Shown: in pieces, positions 27,301 through 40,746 of the stretch
Position numbering within the stretch: position 1 is the first letter of the stretch
How the letters are laid out: each line of letters opens with the position of its first letter
DNA from: Numida meleagris
Taxonomy: Eukaryota > Chordata > Aves > Galliformes > Numididae
Direction of reading: 5' to 3'
Assembly: GCF_002078875.1 (NCBI RefSeq)
Contig: NC_034415.1
Location: 26,561,413 to 26,625,412, forward strand
DNA: 64,000 nt
Made by a program: the position numbers and the translations under genes
Notes under the pieces: model-generated
What the model was told of the DNA's origin: nothing
Database searches by the model: none
The model's input: only the letters and a program-made list of their open reading frames with translations

Positions 27301-30300
27301 TCCTGCTATGTAGAGAGTAGGATGGCACTCGCTTATCTTGTCATTTGAGAATTCATGCCAGGATTAACCAAAAAGTCATGCTCAGAGGTATGACCAAGGT
27401 CCCTTCCGTAATCAAGGACCTGTTTATTCCCAGATTCATCACCAGCTGATGTCCATCATCCCATCACCTGTCTGCACGTGGTGTCAGCCCAGCCTGTCAG
27501 CCCAGACCCTGGTACCTGAGCTTGAAGCTCTGCTGCTGCATCCTTGCTGTTCCCAAGACAGCACAGTGGTGGTGCATCACTGTCTGTGGAGGCAAGATAT
27601 TCAGGGCATGGGCCAAGAGTATAACATTGTAATTAGTTTTTTCTTGTCGAGCATGAGCTCATATTGTAAGTACACATGTTCAGCTGTCAGCCTGGTTCTT
27701 GCAACAAAAGGGAAAACAAACCAGTAATAAATAGAGAAGTTGCATAAGCCAATCTTAAATAATGGCATTGGGTGGAACACGTGAAAGAGGAGCTGTGGCT
27801 ACAAAGCAGATTGCTGCTTCCTATTCTTCCTATGAGCACAAAATAAATTACAGCTGTTTAAAATGATGCAGCGACGAAGGAAAACACTGAAACTCTGAAG
27901 ATGCCTCTCCATCTGTCCTGCTATTCTAGTTGCAGGTTTGTACACTGAGAAATGAAGCACTGAGCCCCAAGCCTCGTTCTCTTCCTGTGCAAACAAAGTG
28001 GTTACGTTCCAGTGTACGAGCAATAGCATTGCGAGTTCATGTTCGTATTTCTTGATGTGACGGTTGCTGGTGTTGCACAGGGCCTTGAGGTCACAAGTCA
28101 CGAAGAACTGAGTAATTAACCACTGACTCTTCAATCCTCTTTTGAAGGAGAGGGAGAATGGACTCCTCAAAAACAAAGGCATGGCATTCCAGAAACGTGG
28201 AAACGCGGCTTGAAAAAAAAGCCATTATTTCAGTTTTTTTAAAGGTCTTAGTTTAGATTTAGGTTGTCATGATTCACTTTTGCAGCATTTTGTTGTATCG
28301 CATGATGTGTTTTTGGTGAAGGCAAGTAAACGTGACCAGGAGGTGCATACTTATCTATTGGCATGTTAGTATTTAAATCTATGAGTACTTAAAATGATTA
28401 ATACCATTCCAGATTTCTTTAAACGTCATCGTTTCACATTAAGCCACAAATATCTTATTTGTTAAAAAAAACACACATTTCTTGGGAAGTTTGATAATGT
28501 GGTGGTATGATATACCTGAAATACGAAGAAAGAAGAAGTACCAAGTTTTAATTTTTCATAGAAAAGCCCTTGGCACAACTTTTTCTGGCTTCTTCACATA
28601 CATTTCAGCATCACAAAGTTCTGGAAAGAATATGAGAAGAAGGGTTCTTTGGGAGGGTGGTATCTAACGTATTGATTGCCACAGCACATCTCATAGCCCA
28701 CAGCTACGAGTCTTTGCCATCCTTTCTCCTGAGGACTCCTCTGACATGCGCAGTGTCAGAGATGCTGACATCGTGGTGGCCTCTATCACAATGAATTATT
28801 CTGATGCCCAGCTGCTTACCCCAAGCTCTCCTCTTTCTGCATGTCCCCTTCCATGTCATGAGATCACATCTGCCCACAGTAGATGATGGCATGGAAGAGC
28901 AATCTTCTTCCTACAGAGCAAAAGAAAGGCAAAACCAGTGGGCACTGGGTCTTTTTGAGGGAAAAACAGTTTCAAACCCAAAGATTATGCTGCCTCCATT
29001 TTAGGGTATTTCATCCCTAACCTGTGTTTTTACCGAACTATCCTATACTTACTGATACTACAGTAGTAATCCTTATGACTTTCCTCCATCACAGATTAAA
29101 GTCATTTTGGTTGTGAATTGATTTACATTATTAAATAGACCAAATAATGTTCCTGATGGAAATGTTGCCAACACATTTATTGCTTACTCGAGTCCAGACA
29201 TAAACATGACCTTTGAACTTTTTGAGGAAGAATCTCATTTTTAACATAAATTTTTCACCAGAAAATCAAAAGCTTAGGAATAATTTTGTCCACGATTATT
29301 TGCCTAATCATCATCATCTTTTTTTAATGAAATGTGAATGTTTTATGGGAGAGGGAGGAATTATTTTGGGGCAGCTCTGTTCTGAACAAAAGCCATATGA
29401 CACGGATATAATCAAGGTTTTACAACTACTTAAGTGGATCAGTGCAAGAGGGAGTCATTTACACTCCCTGGAAGTGGGGAGTGGTGCACATACACCATCA
29501 TCAGAGGTACTTGATTGAACCTCAAGAAGAATGCTATTATGCTTTTTGCATTAATTATGCTTAAAAACATCCCTCTAGTGATACCGGAGCTAATTTTTAA
29601 TTGATACGCTTAAATCAATTCCTTCATGGACAGACATTTGTTCATTATGAACTCATTTTTACGCGTGGCCACTCTCAAAGAAAGCAAGCTAATATTGTTC
29701 CGTCAGCAGTCAGGTGCATTACAGAAGCAATTTCTATTCCTCTCCTTCTGATGTGTTTTGATGGCGCTCATTTCTTCTGGCATGCTTTTAGCTCCTGGTG
29801 ATTCAGATGTGTCAGCTACTATAGCTGTAAGGAAACACTGATGGTGGATTTATAACATCCAGGCTTCAACTTAGTGACCTGAAAAATGGCAGAGTATTTG
29901 CTTCTGAAGCAAAATTGGCTTTAACCATACAAAAAAAAAAAAGCTTCTTAATTTCCTCTCTCTCTGTTTTAATGAAATATTTTATCTTGATTATAAATCA
30001 TGTCTTTTGCCAGGTTAAGTTTTTTCAGTGAGGTCTATTTGGGGCAGCTACTGAGTTTAGGGGAGGGAATCAGCTTAGTCTCTGTACAAATGTCTTGTAA
30101 CATGTCCATTAAAATGTGCTGTAGAACGGTTGTGAAATGTCTCCCTGTCTGTATTAAGGAGGAGTTTGTCTAGGCAGAGAATGCTGGAGCTGTCCAAAGA
30201 GGGGCACTCCTCAGGTTGCCTCTGGGAGCAGATGAAGCTCACTGGTGATGCTGATGGTGCTATATCAGTTTTAGAGCAGTTCCTGTCTGAAATCAGGTCT

Positions 30301-30710
30301 CCCTGTGCTAACCACTGAAGAGCTATGATGGAGATCACAGCCTCGGTGCCAAGTATTAACACTCCAGACAGAGGTAGGCTAGAAGACAGAAAGGATTAGC
30401 AAAAAATTGCAGTCCGTGCAGACAGAGCTCTATTCCAGCAGTGAGATCAGATGTCAGGGCTTCAGTGCTGCCGTCCTCACTCAAACAGAAATCCTCTTGT
30501 ACTTCTGGGTAAGCTGTTCTAGCTTAAAACAGTGATAGGGTATTAAATAATGGATTGGATCTATCAAGTATTTATTTTCCACCTAAGTTCTTCCAGTGGA
30601 GGAAGAGCTCCCTGGGACAGTGTCAGCTCTGTGCTGCTCATGCTGGATTTGCTGAAAGCTTTGCTGTGTCTCCTGAGAGAAAGAAGAATCTGCCCAACAC
30701 TGTCCCACTG
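24324..30710. other. No gene recognised
   Basis: Unique sequence with scattered short frames. A 13-bp-period tandem duplication of TGTCAGCCCAG occurs at 27482-27505, and a short A tract lies near 29931-29942. The region around 26641-27086 holds overlapping minus-strand frames without recognisable domains. Confidence 0.55.
25490..25545 (+). repeat. Possible MIR 3'-region remnant (weak)
   Basis: GCTCAGAACAGTGCC followed by CAC (25522-25539) closely follows the MIR segment GCTTAGAACAGTGCC-TGGCAC, and a CAGTTTCTCCTCTG block precedes it. The intervening MIR sequence is largely missing or diverged. The best-matching part is only about 20 bases long. Confidence 0.35.
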
Positions 30711-30714
30711 GATG

Positions 30715-30845
30715 AAGTCAGGAGATCTCGGTTCACTTTTCAGCCTGACAGCAGATTCTCCCGTGACCTGGGATAAGCTGTTTACCTCCTTTCTTTCTCA
30801 ACTTACCATCTGCAGAATGGGAATGACCGTATTTCCCTCACTGAT
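30715..30845 (+). repeat. MIR-family SINE, core region
   Basis: Blocks appear in MIR order: TCAGGAGATCTCGGTTC, CGTGACCTGGGATAAG, TTTACCTCC, CATCTGCAGAATGGGAAT, then CCCTCACTG. They correspond to the MIR segments TCAGGAGACCTGGGTTC, GTGACCTTGGGCAAG, TTAACCTC, CATCTGTAAAATGGGGAT and the following run. About 130 bp of the core survive. The open frames at 30550-30885 are crossed by it and so are unlikely to be a gene. Confidence 0.75.
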
Positions 30846-33679
30846 GAGTCACGGTCCTGTGCTCAGGTATTATCCTGAACTGTAAGACTGTAAGACAGAT
30901 CTGTGATTTATTCTTGGGCTGCCTCAAGTAAACAGAGTCTCCCAAGTGCAAGCTAAACGTGTTGTCTCTACTATAGTCCTATTTTGAGGGCTATCTGGAT
31001 TAGGGAGGACAAGTAGAAGGGATTTTTTAAAACGATGTCTATGCTGAAAGTCAGATTAAGTGCTTTGATGTTGCATAAGATCATCCTCTGTTGCTGCTGG
31101 ACAGAAGGAGTCAGATTATTTGGCTTTGAAGAACATCAGAAAGTGGCTTCTTCCCCTCCCTTCTCTGTCAACCACTCTAATATTTCTTCCTTCCCATGGG
31201 GAGAATTTAACTTCTAATATAGGCTACCCCTGGAGCACCTTGAAGTGCATCTCTAATAGGGCCACAGGGATTTTCTAGTATATAGTGCATAACCAGAAAT
31301 GCTTCCCTTATGGATAGGTTCCTTGACACACCCTAGACTGAGGGCAGAAAGCTGTGGTTTTCCTTCAGCTTCAGGAGACTGTGTTAACCTTTTTCTGCAA
31401 GTCACCAGTGGAAATACTTGGTTCTTGTCACCACTGCTGCTGCAATGATGAATGGGAGATAGAAGTTGTTGACCACCGAGCAGGTAGAAACCAGGCAGAA
31501 GGATAGCAAGATGCCCTTTTGCACCACTCTCCTTGAATATTAACTTTCAATCTTAAAATGCATTCTGTCTTTGGCCTCCAGATTGAATGAGAGATGCAAA
31601 GCCCCGCACCTTGGCCTGAGGACATAGCAAAGCACAGGAAAGGCTGCTTCAGCCTTCGGGGAGCAGACAGAAATGAAAGCCAGTTGTGTCTACTCCTCCA
31701 CACTCCTGTCCCCATGGACCAAGCCCTCCAGCTCCTTCGGAGGGGCCCCCAACATTCCTGTGTGTGTGAGGAGCCGTGCCAGGAGCTTTACCTGTTTGCT
31801 TGTTTACGGCTCCCTGCTCAGACCTGGTGTCTGCTCTCTCCTTTCAGCTCATCAGCAGACAGAGGCCTCGGGGTTTTGGTTGGATGCCATCAGACTCCTG
31901 CTCGCTCCAGCTGTGGTGTTCTTCCCCAGACAATGACTTCAGTAGCCTCCGGGCATCCCAGATCCTCCTAACAAACATCTCTCCTAACTGCCTTATTAAC
32001 TGATTACTGTAGTAAGATAATAATTAACACCCTTACTTGTGTCTTAGCTCAGCCAAAAATATTCTCAAGTGGACTAAAAATGCATAAAATGAATAAATGA
32101 TTTATGTTTACTATTTTAATGGAACTACTTATTAGCAACGCTCTAATATGGAGCACCATAAAGCACTCCTGATTTTGTTACAGATTTAGAATGCGGTAAT
32201 GAAATGCTGCAAGGAATAAAATGGGGAAATGCGCACTGAGCCAAATTCTGCTCTCAGTTGTATTTAAAGATCTTGCTGAGCTGAATCCCAGAGGGGATTT
32301 TGGCCAGAAAAGCCTTGAAATGGAAAGAAATCTCTGTCATCTACTCATTCCAGCTTATCAATTCAGAACCTGTCCCAGCCAAGACAAGGGTGCCTACCCT
32401 GTAAGTAAACACACAAAAAAGGCAAGTGCAGGACGTGTATATCTGCAGCAGATCAGAAGGGCTGTGCTCACACACGCTCCATGCATTGCTGACTGTACAA
32501 GGCATGAGGCAGTGGGCAATTTGGCCTCAGCAGAAGATGAGGGAGGGAAGATGTGCCGAGTTTTTCCACTCGTGTTTTCCTGGGCACTCCTTTGCAAGCA
32601 GAGCAGGGCCGCGAAACCAGGGCCAGGTGTTCTTTGGGGTGGTTATTTTTTCCTTTATTAAAAATGAGAAGCACTTCTGTATGAAATTCGCTCTTTCAGT
32701 TGTCGGGAAAAGTCTTGGAACAAAAACTCTTAACTCCCCTCTGCCCTGGCTGATGTAATGACTCAGAGCTCCAAACTCCAAAGCTTTGACCAAAGTCTAG
32801 GCATAATGCCGCTCTCTGGGCTAAATTCCCAAGGCCGTATTGTGGGGACTATTCACCTGTTAGCAGAGAGATGAGCAAAATGCCTGGGCAGACCTCTGCC
32901 ATCTCAGGCTGACTTCCTGATTCTTTGTATGAGTTTCTCCCCACATTAAAACAAATCAGTGCCGACCACGTACTGTTGGATATGAGGGCAGGTGGGGTGG
33001 TGTGCCAGCTCTGTTCAGGGAGGATATCCATGCAGGCATATATCCAGCCTGAGGTTTTATCCTGAGAGATATATTTAATATTGAGGGTATATCTTTTTGC
33101 ATGCAGTCCATCCAGTGAATTCTACTAGTGACGTTTTGCAAATACCTTTACGTACCTTAAAATATTTTCTTGCTGTATTCGCTTGCTCCTGTGTGGGAAT
33201 TAATAAACATTCTTCTGCTGAAGTTACCCAAAGGAGTTTGAAATGCCTTGCTAGCAGTGCTGTTCAAGGCATCTGATTTTTCTTCTAGATGGACAGGCTT
33301 TCAATATTGTCTAGAAGATCAGCTTAAGCTGTTACAGGTGTCAAATCATTAGTCTCCAGGGATACTGGAGAATTTTCCACACTGCCTTTTTTTTCATTAG
33401 TGTGTGAATATCCACATCCTGTGGGTAGCAGCACTTCGTAGGCAATCCTATCAGTCAGTCCCATACAAAGCTACAAAGCTGCACTTGTCATGAAGAAATA
33501 CAGTATTTTAAGATAACTACCATTCCAACCTCTCTCATGTGTCTTAAAATGAAGTATTGCTCTATTTTTTTATTTTTTTTTTAATTTCCAGATGTAAAAA
33601 AGACTTTGCTTCAGGGCAGAGACAGTCTAAAAGCTTGTGCTAATAAATCTATGCAAGTTTAGTGGTGCTTAATACATAT

Positions 33680-33975
33680 TCTGCTTCAAGTGCTTTTTAA
33701 ATGTATTATCACCTTTAAGTAAATATGGTGGAAGGCTGCCAAACGCCTGGATGCTCTTCTTGGTAAATTTATGCATTTCTATCATTAACGCAATGAAATG
33801 TTTAAACTTTCATTGAATTTTGCTAACTGATTTGCAGTTTGAATGGTAGTAATTTTATGCATCTATCAATTACCATTTAAGTAGCTGCTATAATATTTCT
33901 GGTTAGGCAGGCAAAGCACACTCACCAAGATACTCTTCATCTAAATTAGATTTGGTATGAAGTGTTCTAGTAATC
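33680..33975. promoter_or_regulatory. Candidate conserved non-coding element (composition only)
   Basis: The block is AT-rich and non-repetitive, with clustered homeodomain- and POU-like words: two TTTATGCAT copies (ATGCAT at 33771 and 33858), CAATTACC and TAAATTAGATT. Bird and mammal developmental enhancers often look like this, but composition alone does not prove conservation. No open frame spans the block. Confidence 0.2.
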
Positions 33976-36254
33976 ACACAACAGAGGACGCATCCGAGGC
34001 ATGAAGAGTTCAGAGCTGCTCATTCCTGCTACGAGGCAATGCTGAGCCTAGCAAAAATACATCTGGGGGGTGGTCTCAGATTCTGAGCCCGCTGGGCAAG
34101 TCCTTTTGTACTGCACACAGTTCGTGATGCGAGAGGGTTGTGATGCTGCTTTATCCATTATTATTTATCAATACCTTGTGCCATACCTTTGTTACCATTC
34201 TTCCTCTAGTCAGGCAGATGTGTAGGCTTTATGTGGGTTATGGTTATGTAGCTGAGAGGTTTACCTACAAAATGGCAGTGGGTATAAGGATCAGTAGCTT
34301 GAACACTGTTGTCACCTCCAATAGATGTCAATATGCAGCAGCAGACTGTGTTGACAGCTTATTTGAAATCAAGCCCTACCTGTTTAGGAGCCGACTTCAA
34401 GGTAGACATTATAGCAAATTAATTTTAAAAGAGCTGTACATTGTCTTTTTAACTTTATGCAAATTTTATAAAAGGCTTCTGGCAAAAGATTGAAATGCGT
34501 GTTGTGAACAGTCTCTAATTTATATGTGAGCTGATCCACCTTCCTGCATGATAATTCTTCCTGAGTTTTGACTAGAAGAAAAGAGATGCAATGATCCCGT
34601 GTATTTTTCTGCCTGTTTTCCTCGGGGTTTAAGTTCACAAGCAAGTGAAGAACGGATCAAGTGCCTCATTTGAAAATACAGAAAAACATTTTTCCGTTCC
34701 TACTTGGGTTTAGTTTTAAAGTGACTAATAAGAAGGCGGTGATTGCTTCGTTAGCGTGCTCTGAACTCAGTGCATAACATAATTATATATTTCAGTTCTA
34801 ATTAGGACATTTAATTGATTTGTTTTAAGTAAATTAACAGACATCGGGGGAAAAAAGATTTATGGCAGATTTTGAAATATTTTCCACACAGCCAGCTGGG
34901 TTCAGCTGAACAGAAATATCTGTCTGGTTTCTGGATAACGTTACGAAGATCAAAAACCTTATTACTGGGAAACTGTTATGAAATAATCTCGTATTTCTTC
35001 AGCTCTGTCCATTACAGGACAAAAATTTACCAGCTGATTTTCATAGATTTCTTGTTACATGGGTATGGATGCCTCTGGGGAGAAAGTGAAGGACAGGAAT
35101 AACTCAGAGATGCTGCCATAAGAAAGAGAGTTAAGATGCAGATTTCCTTTTATCAGATTGCTTAACTGGTAACTCTGTTATGCACGTAGGGAAATACAAA
35201 CAATACTCAGAAACCATCTTCTTCCTCCTTTTTTTGTCCCTGACTTCCCTCAGATTTTTTCTTTGGTTTTGTAAGCTGGTTCTGTACTTCTTCCTGACGT
35301 GTATTTATGCTAACAATATGGCATTTCACTTCTAGTTTTTAGCATGGAAGCAGAAATGCTGATACAGCAGGAGAGAAGCTCTACATCAGTGTAGCTGCTA
35401 GAGACTCAGTGCTAGTGTTACAATACATCCTCCATCATTTTTTACCAAGCCTTTTGCCTTGGAGGAGAGGGGGAACATCTAAAGGAGAGCTTAGAAGGTC
35501 TGCAAGTTGAATTCCACGTGCAGTGTTTACATCCAGTCAGATGCTTTAGCCACCTGGGCTGCATGATCCATAAGACCCACAAGGGCTGCCAAAACCAGCA
35601 AGTTGGCCCTAGGGCGGACAAGGCTCCGTGCTCAGTCCCAGTAAGGTATTTAGATCATTGAGTTTCTTGGTGAAACGTACACTTTGGCTCATCAGTTCTG
35701 TTTGCATGGATCATACAATATTTTGCCTCACTGATTTCGGTACGCTCCTGTTGCAAAAATAGAAAAGAGCCTCAGAATCAGACCCGTGCAAATGGTCCAG
35801 AGAAAAAATGCTGCAAATAAGTGTGCAGACAAGACGTGCCTTGGAGGCAATGGTGGTTCGCTGCTCATGCATATCTGTAGTAGCTGACTGTAAGGAGTAG
35901 TTTAGAAACCTCTGGTGTGAGAATGAAGTGGAGCTGCTGAAAGTGCTGTGGTTCCTAAATTTATTCTGCTCTTACATTTACAGGAATACATGGAAATGAG
36001 TGTGTAGCTAAATGCACAAGGAATGCAGAGAAAGAAAACCTAAAGGAAAAGCAGTAGCTGGGCAGCCTTCTGGTAAAACCTGCTCTAGCTTTTAGGGACA
36101 GCTCATAATCCACTGTTTACAAACAGCAGTAACATAAATGCACGGCAGAAATGACTCATAGTGAGACAAAACCAGAAAAATGAAAGCAAAATCCCCAAAT
36201 TGCCACTGCATTCTGACACAGGGCACTAAAAATAGGCAAATTCAGAATGAAAGT

Positions 36255-36330
36255 ACGGCGCGGCGCGCAGCTCCCCTCTGCCAACGCGTGGGGCAGGGCC
36301 TGGGGCAGGGCTGCGCCGAGTGTGTGGGGG
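36255..36330 (+). promoter_or_regulatory. Small CpG-dense patch with a G-quadruplex motif
   Basis: At least nine CpGs fall in about 75 bp, against a CpG-poor surround. The run at 36290-36310 has four G tracts (GGGG, GGG, GGGG, GGG) separated by loops of 2, 3 and 2 bases, which is a canonical quadruplex pattern. An exact MEF2 consensus CTAAAAATAG lies 20 bp upstream at 36226-36235. The patch is shorter than the 200 bp needed for a CpG island. It could be a small regulatory element or a G+C-rich insertion. Confidence 0.4.
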
Positions 36331-38346
36331 GCAGATTTTTCTCTGAAATGTTTTCCTCTGAAATACGGTTTCATTTGAACTAAAAATTTCCTCGGGAACT
36401 TGTCAGAAGCAATTAAGTTTCATTCAGATATCTTCAGGCAAAGAGATCGTGTGATAACGTCAATCAGTTCGTGTCAATATTTTCAGAATGCACGCTGCAT
36501 GTTTTTATTTGAGATGATCGCTCATATTTACGTGTTCCTTGGTTCCTTCAAGGAGCGTTAAGGATTAAGTTTGGAAATCAGGGTGAGATGAATTCCTTTG
36601 ATCCAACAGAAATAATTCAGTTGACACATAATGCCTTTCTATTTTTAGTGTACAATCTCAAACCCCATGGAAAAAATATTAGCTTTAACAGAAAATCTTC
36701 AAATGCGTGCTTTGTTTTCTAGAAAAGATTTTGTGCTAAGTGTGTTAGCATGGAGAGTGTCGGCTGGATCATGACGGTTCTGTATAGGAATGAAAAGAGG
36801 TTTTGAAACAACAGCTTCTTGTGAAACAGAAATCCGAGGTTATTTCTAGTGGAAAGAGGGAGCGGAGTTCCTCAATATCCTTTAAAACACAATGTGTTCT
36901 GAACTCCATAGTCAAACCGTATGAAAGTCATGGGAGCCGTGCAGAGAAAACACGTACACGTGCTGTTGCTTTGCACACGGGCTTTGAGGCTTTCGTTTGC
37001 TTTGCTGTGAAGTGACAGCTCGACATTTAGAACTTGGCAAGCTGGGGAGGGAGCAAGGGTGTGCCCCTGGCTGGGCAGGGCCGGCAGCTGCATGGCTGGG
37101 ATGCGGAACTGGGAAAATGAGGAGACGGAGGCTCCTGTTGCTTCTTGCTCCCTCCCATCCCACCAGGCTGGATGGCTGGCTGTCTCTTGCCAGCTGTTAT
37201 GAATCCAATCCCCATTCAGGTCTGTAAGATCGATTCTGTTAGTTTTACCGCTAAGGTATCGTATGCTTCTGTAGAAAAAGATAGAGCAAAACTGGGAAGG
37301 AATTATGTATTCAGATCAGCAGCACATCAAGATCATTCCAAGCAAGAAAAGTGTTGGTCCATTTTACTATTCTTTTATCAGTTAGCTGCCCAAATTTGTG
37401 GTTTATAAAATATTGAAGATATTGAGTATCTCCAGTGTAACACAGTTGCAAAGACTCTTTCTGAAAGGAAGCGTATGTAGTTAGCTGCTTGTTCCTTTGC
37501 GCTCTAGGAAATCCAAACTTTGCATTTTGGTGCCACATTGCAACAGGAAGCGAAGAGGTCTAGAAACGGAAAGCGAAAGCGCCTCTGCCCGCTCTGCCTT
37601 CCCTTTGGGTGAGTGGGCTTACAGATGCAAACTTCAAAAGCACAAACAGTAATCAGAGCTCCTCTTCCCACTGTTAATGAGTACAGATTCCACAGCCGGA
37701 GAGTAAAATTAAGGATAGCCCCGCGTGCCCTTTTAAGCATTTGAAGTTGTACTCTTTTCCGTTTTTACTGTAGGAGACCAATGATCTGTTTATTATCTGT
37801 TTATTGTAAGGCAGAAACACTTTCAAATGAAATGTCTTTAAACTGGAAAAGGCTGAATCTCATATGAAATAGACTATGAACGTGATATTGAACTCTTCCT
37901 GCATGCCATTACCAAAAGTTTCTGAACTCTAAAGAGGAGCTCGTATAAGAGTAACAGTATCAGTAATAAATTATTTTAGGCTTTGAGCAATAAATGCATG
38001 TGTGAAGAGTGTCAGAAAAGCCTGTGAACCTTTCTGAAGTGAGTTTGCTATTCTGAAGAAGCTGCAATTAATTGTAGCTTCAGTGATGGCTCACAAGTTC
38101 TATCCGGCTGAGGACCAGGTCTCTGTACTTCCCTGGGAACCCAAAGATTTGTCCAAAACACAGAAGAAACAGTGCAGGCAGCAGAAGTAAAGCATATGGA
38201 CACAGTACCAGGGAGCCAGTCTGCACCCTGTACCATGGCCTGGTGGTAGCACTGTGAAAAACTGTTGCCAGAGTGGCTGGGAGAGCTGGGGAGTGTTCTG
38301 CGAGGACGTGGCGTGTTGGCGTATTGCTGATGCATGGCTGAGGAGG

Positions 38347-38425
38347 GATGTGATGAGGACACGTGAGAGAAGAGGCAGCAAACTTGGGCTGAAGTCACAC
38401 AAAGTATCCACTGCAAGAGTATAAT
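38347..38425 (-). repeat. MIR-family SINE fragment, reverse orientation
   Basis: The plus strand reads GATGAGGACACGTGAGAG, AGAGG, ACTTGGGCTGAAGTCACAC, AAGTATCCACTGCAAGAG. This is the order of the reverse-complemented MIR core (GATGAGGAAACTGAGG, AGAGGTTAAGT, ACTTGCCCAAGGTCACAC, AGTAAGTGGCAGAG). It lies inside the 181-codon minus-strand frame at 38048-38593, the longest in the window, which argues that the frame is accidental. Confidence 0.65.
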
Positions 38426-40700
38426 GAGAGTCTTTAGTCTGTCTAGTCCGAAGGATGAGATCATTTTAGGTCTATTAGCTGGCGCAGGAGGATTGTGTTC
38501 TTTAGGTGATATGATGTACGTGAACATTGTTTGACACTGGTTGTGGAAAGCAAACTTTGAGTTTTGCAGGCTCTTAATGGCAAACACGAGCATCTATTAT
38601 CACTCCTACCAGAGAGACACCAAAGCTAAATCTATTGCCAAGAAACTCTGGGATTAGAAATCTATCCAGCAGGTAGCACACTAATTACTGGCTCTTGCAA
38701 CATTACCCTAAAAGTTACCTAAAAATTTCTACAGAAACTTTTTATTTGTATCAAGCTCCCCGGTCTGATGTTTCAGAGTGGAAAGATGCTTGTCCACAAG
38801 TAAACCTGGCCGAGGAAACTCCGTTTTTGAGGTCTTTGGATAGAAGTGTTTTTCATTTTTCAGAGGAACTCTTTGGTGATATTTTCAGAAAGCTTCCAAT
38901 AGCACCTGGCACAAGGGTTACTGGAAAATGCTTAACATCTTGTTAGCTCTGCTTATTTCCAGGGAAATGCTGAGTCTCCCTGTTATTGTTATAAGGTTTG
39001 GTAAAATAAAATGGCCTGCTTTCAAGCTCTTCCTGAACGTATCAAGTGCCGCTGTGTAAGTTAATCATACCAAATAATCTTATTGAATACTTCAAACTGA
39101 GGAAAAAAATATATTTCTGGGGAATAGTAAGATACCACAGAAAGGCATAAATATTTTCCTTGGAAAGAATGTTATTAATAACCCATATTCTTCCAAGAAA
39201 TGTCACCATTCAGTGCCTGCTGTCTTTTTGTTGTTTGTATCAGTGCAGTAGTTAGTGTGGGTTAAGCTTCCTAACTAAAGTATTACATGTAATTAAGCTG
39301 AGAAATGCATCACTGGAGACCTCGATTTATGTTTAGAGATAGATGGGATCTGAACCAGAGGAAAAAGGGCTTTACGCAAGGCTGGCTCAAGAAGTATTTT
39401 GCATTTAGCATAAACACTCTCCTGGTTAGTCTTCTGTGTAGCTTTCTAATCTCATTTAATTCAATTTACTTTCCTCCCGTGGCTAGCTGTAGCACCTCTT
39501 GCACCAGCTTTAAGGGCCGTAAATCCTGCACTCATACAATCAGCTACTACTTTCCCTGGGGGCTTGAGGGAAAACTCAGATCTTAGAGCATGCGAAATGG
39601 GGTGCTTTGGCCTGCGCTGAAGAGTTAATCTGATGAAAACTGAAGCACAGCCTGGGCTGAGCTCTGTGCTCAGTTGTGGTGCTGAGCCAGGGAAGGACCA
39701 AGCCAACGAGCGTATTCTGGCATCGGCTCCTGGAGGTTACAAGAACCTTATGTATCATTTTATGTATTTTCTTTTCATGTGTATATAATCAATTCCAGTG
39801 GCGAGGCTTGTGTTTTGGTTTATACAGCCAAGCCAGGCAATTGACTTGGCTCCATTTTCAAACCTCTTGGCTTGCTAAATGTCAGAGCCTGAGTAGGGCT
39901 TCTCTTTGTACTCCAATCTCATACAATTGGCCTGAGCTATGTGTGTTCCCTGGGAGCACATGCACAGCACTGAATACAAATCAAGCCTCATTAGGAGCCA
40001 AACACAGAGGTCAGCGAAGCAAACATTTTGGTCTCCCCCAGCTACCTTTTCTGCACGCTGGCACAGCTTTGTGAGGCCTGAGTTTGACAAGTCTTCTAGG
40101 TCCCGCATTCCTGCCAGGAACTGAAGATGAAGTAAAGTAATAATGCTAACAGTGTAAATGCATTGGCGGTCTCTGTAGAAGTTCCTCAGTGACTCACTGG
40201 AATCTTGCAGTTCTGCATCTAAGGGAAGCTATAAATCCTCTGGAAGAAGGAGGCAGTAGAAAGATTTTTGTGATGGTTTCCTCGGAGTGTCGATTTTCTT
40301 ACGTCTCCATAAATAAGTGGTGGAGAACACAGACTGCTGCAAACAGAAGTGGACGGCTCACCATGAGATGTTTAAATTTCTGCTAAGTCCCAGGGTACTG
40401 CAAGGTAGAGAACAAAAGAATGTTAGGAGAACAAATGTTATCTTTAGATAAGTCTTACAGGCTTTAGTTGAAGAGACTAACAGATGCGGTGTTGCAATAG
40501 CTTTACTGGAGCATGGTCAGAGATGCTATTCCAGTTGTGGATGATCTGAGTCAAGAAACTGTCACTCTCAAGATGAGCTAGTTGAAAAAAAAAAAAGCCC
40601 AAACAATAAACCTACTTAAAACTGTTGAAGCTAAACTGGATTATTCTGACTGAGCCAGATTTGGGAGTGTCTGCACATGCTGTTACTTGGCTCATTGAGA

Positions 40701-40716
40701 AGGGGTGGTAACCCCT
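40701..40716 (+). repeat. Hairpin 1 of a pair with GGTA loop
   Basis: AGGGGT (40701-40706), loop GGTA, ACCCCT (40711-40716): a perfect 6-bp stem. It is related to the hairpin starting at 40747. It has the same loop and stem register, and two base pairs differ by changes on both sides. Confidence 0.6.
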
Positions 40717-40746
40717 AATGGGGGGCAGTGGATAAATAGCCGTGGG

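Larger units (their letters stand above)
30846..38345. other. No gene recognised; includes AT-rich conserved-element-like blocks
   Basis: Frames at 31594-31971, 32221-32661 and 34140-34493 lack recognisable domains. The blocks 32000-32220 and 33680-33975 are AT-rich but not simple repeats. The G+C-rich patch at 36255-36330 is listed separately. A hairpin at 33281-33318 (TCTTCTAGA/TCTAGAAGA with a 20-nt loop) is of a size expected by chance. Confidence 0.5.

Noticed and set aside
34060..34130. MIR-like GCTGGGCAAGTCC block
   Set aside because: Similarity is confined to about 15 bases, with no convincing flanking MIR blocks.
38048..38593. 181-codon minus-strand open frame, the longest in the window
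   Set aside because: No recognisable domain, and it runs through a reverse MIR fragment (38347-38425). A length of about 180 codons is possible by chance over six frames of 64 kb.
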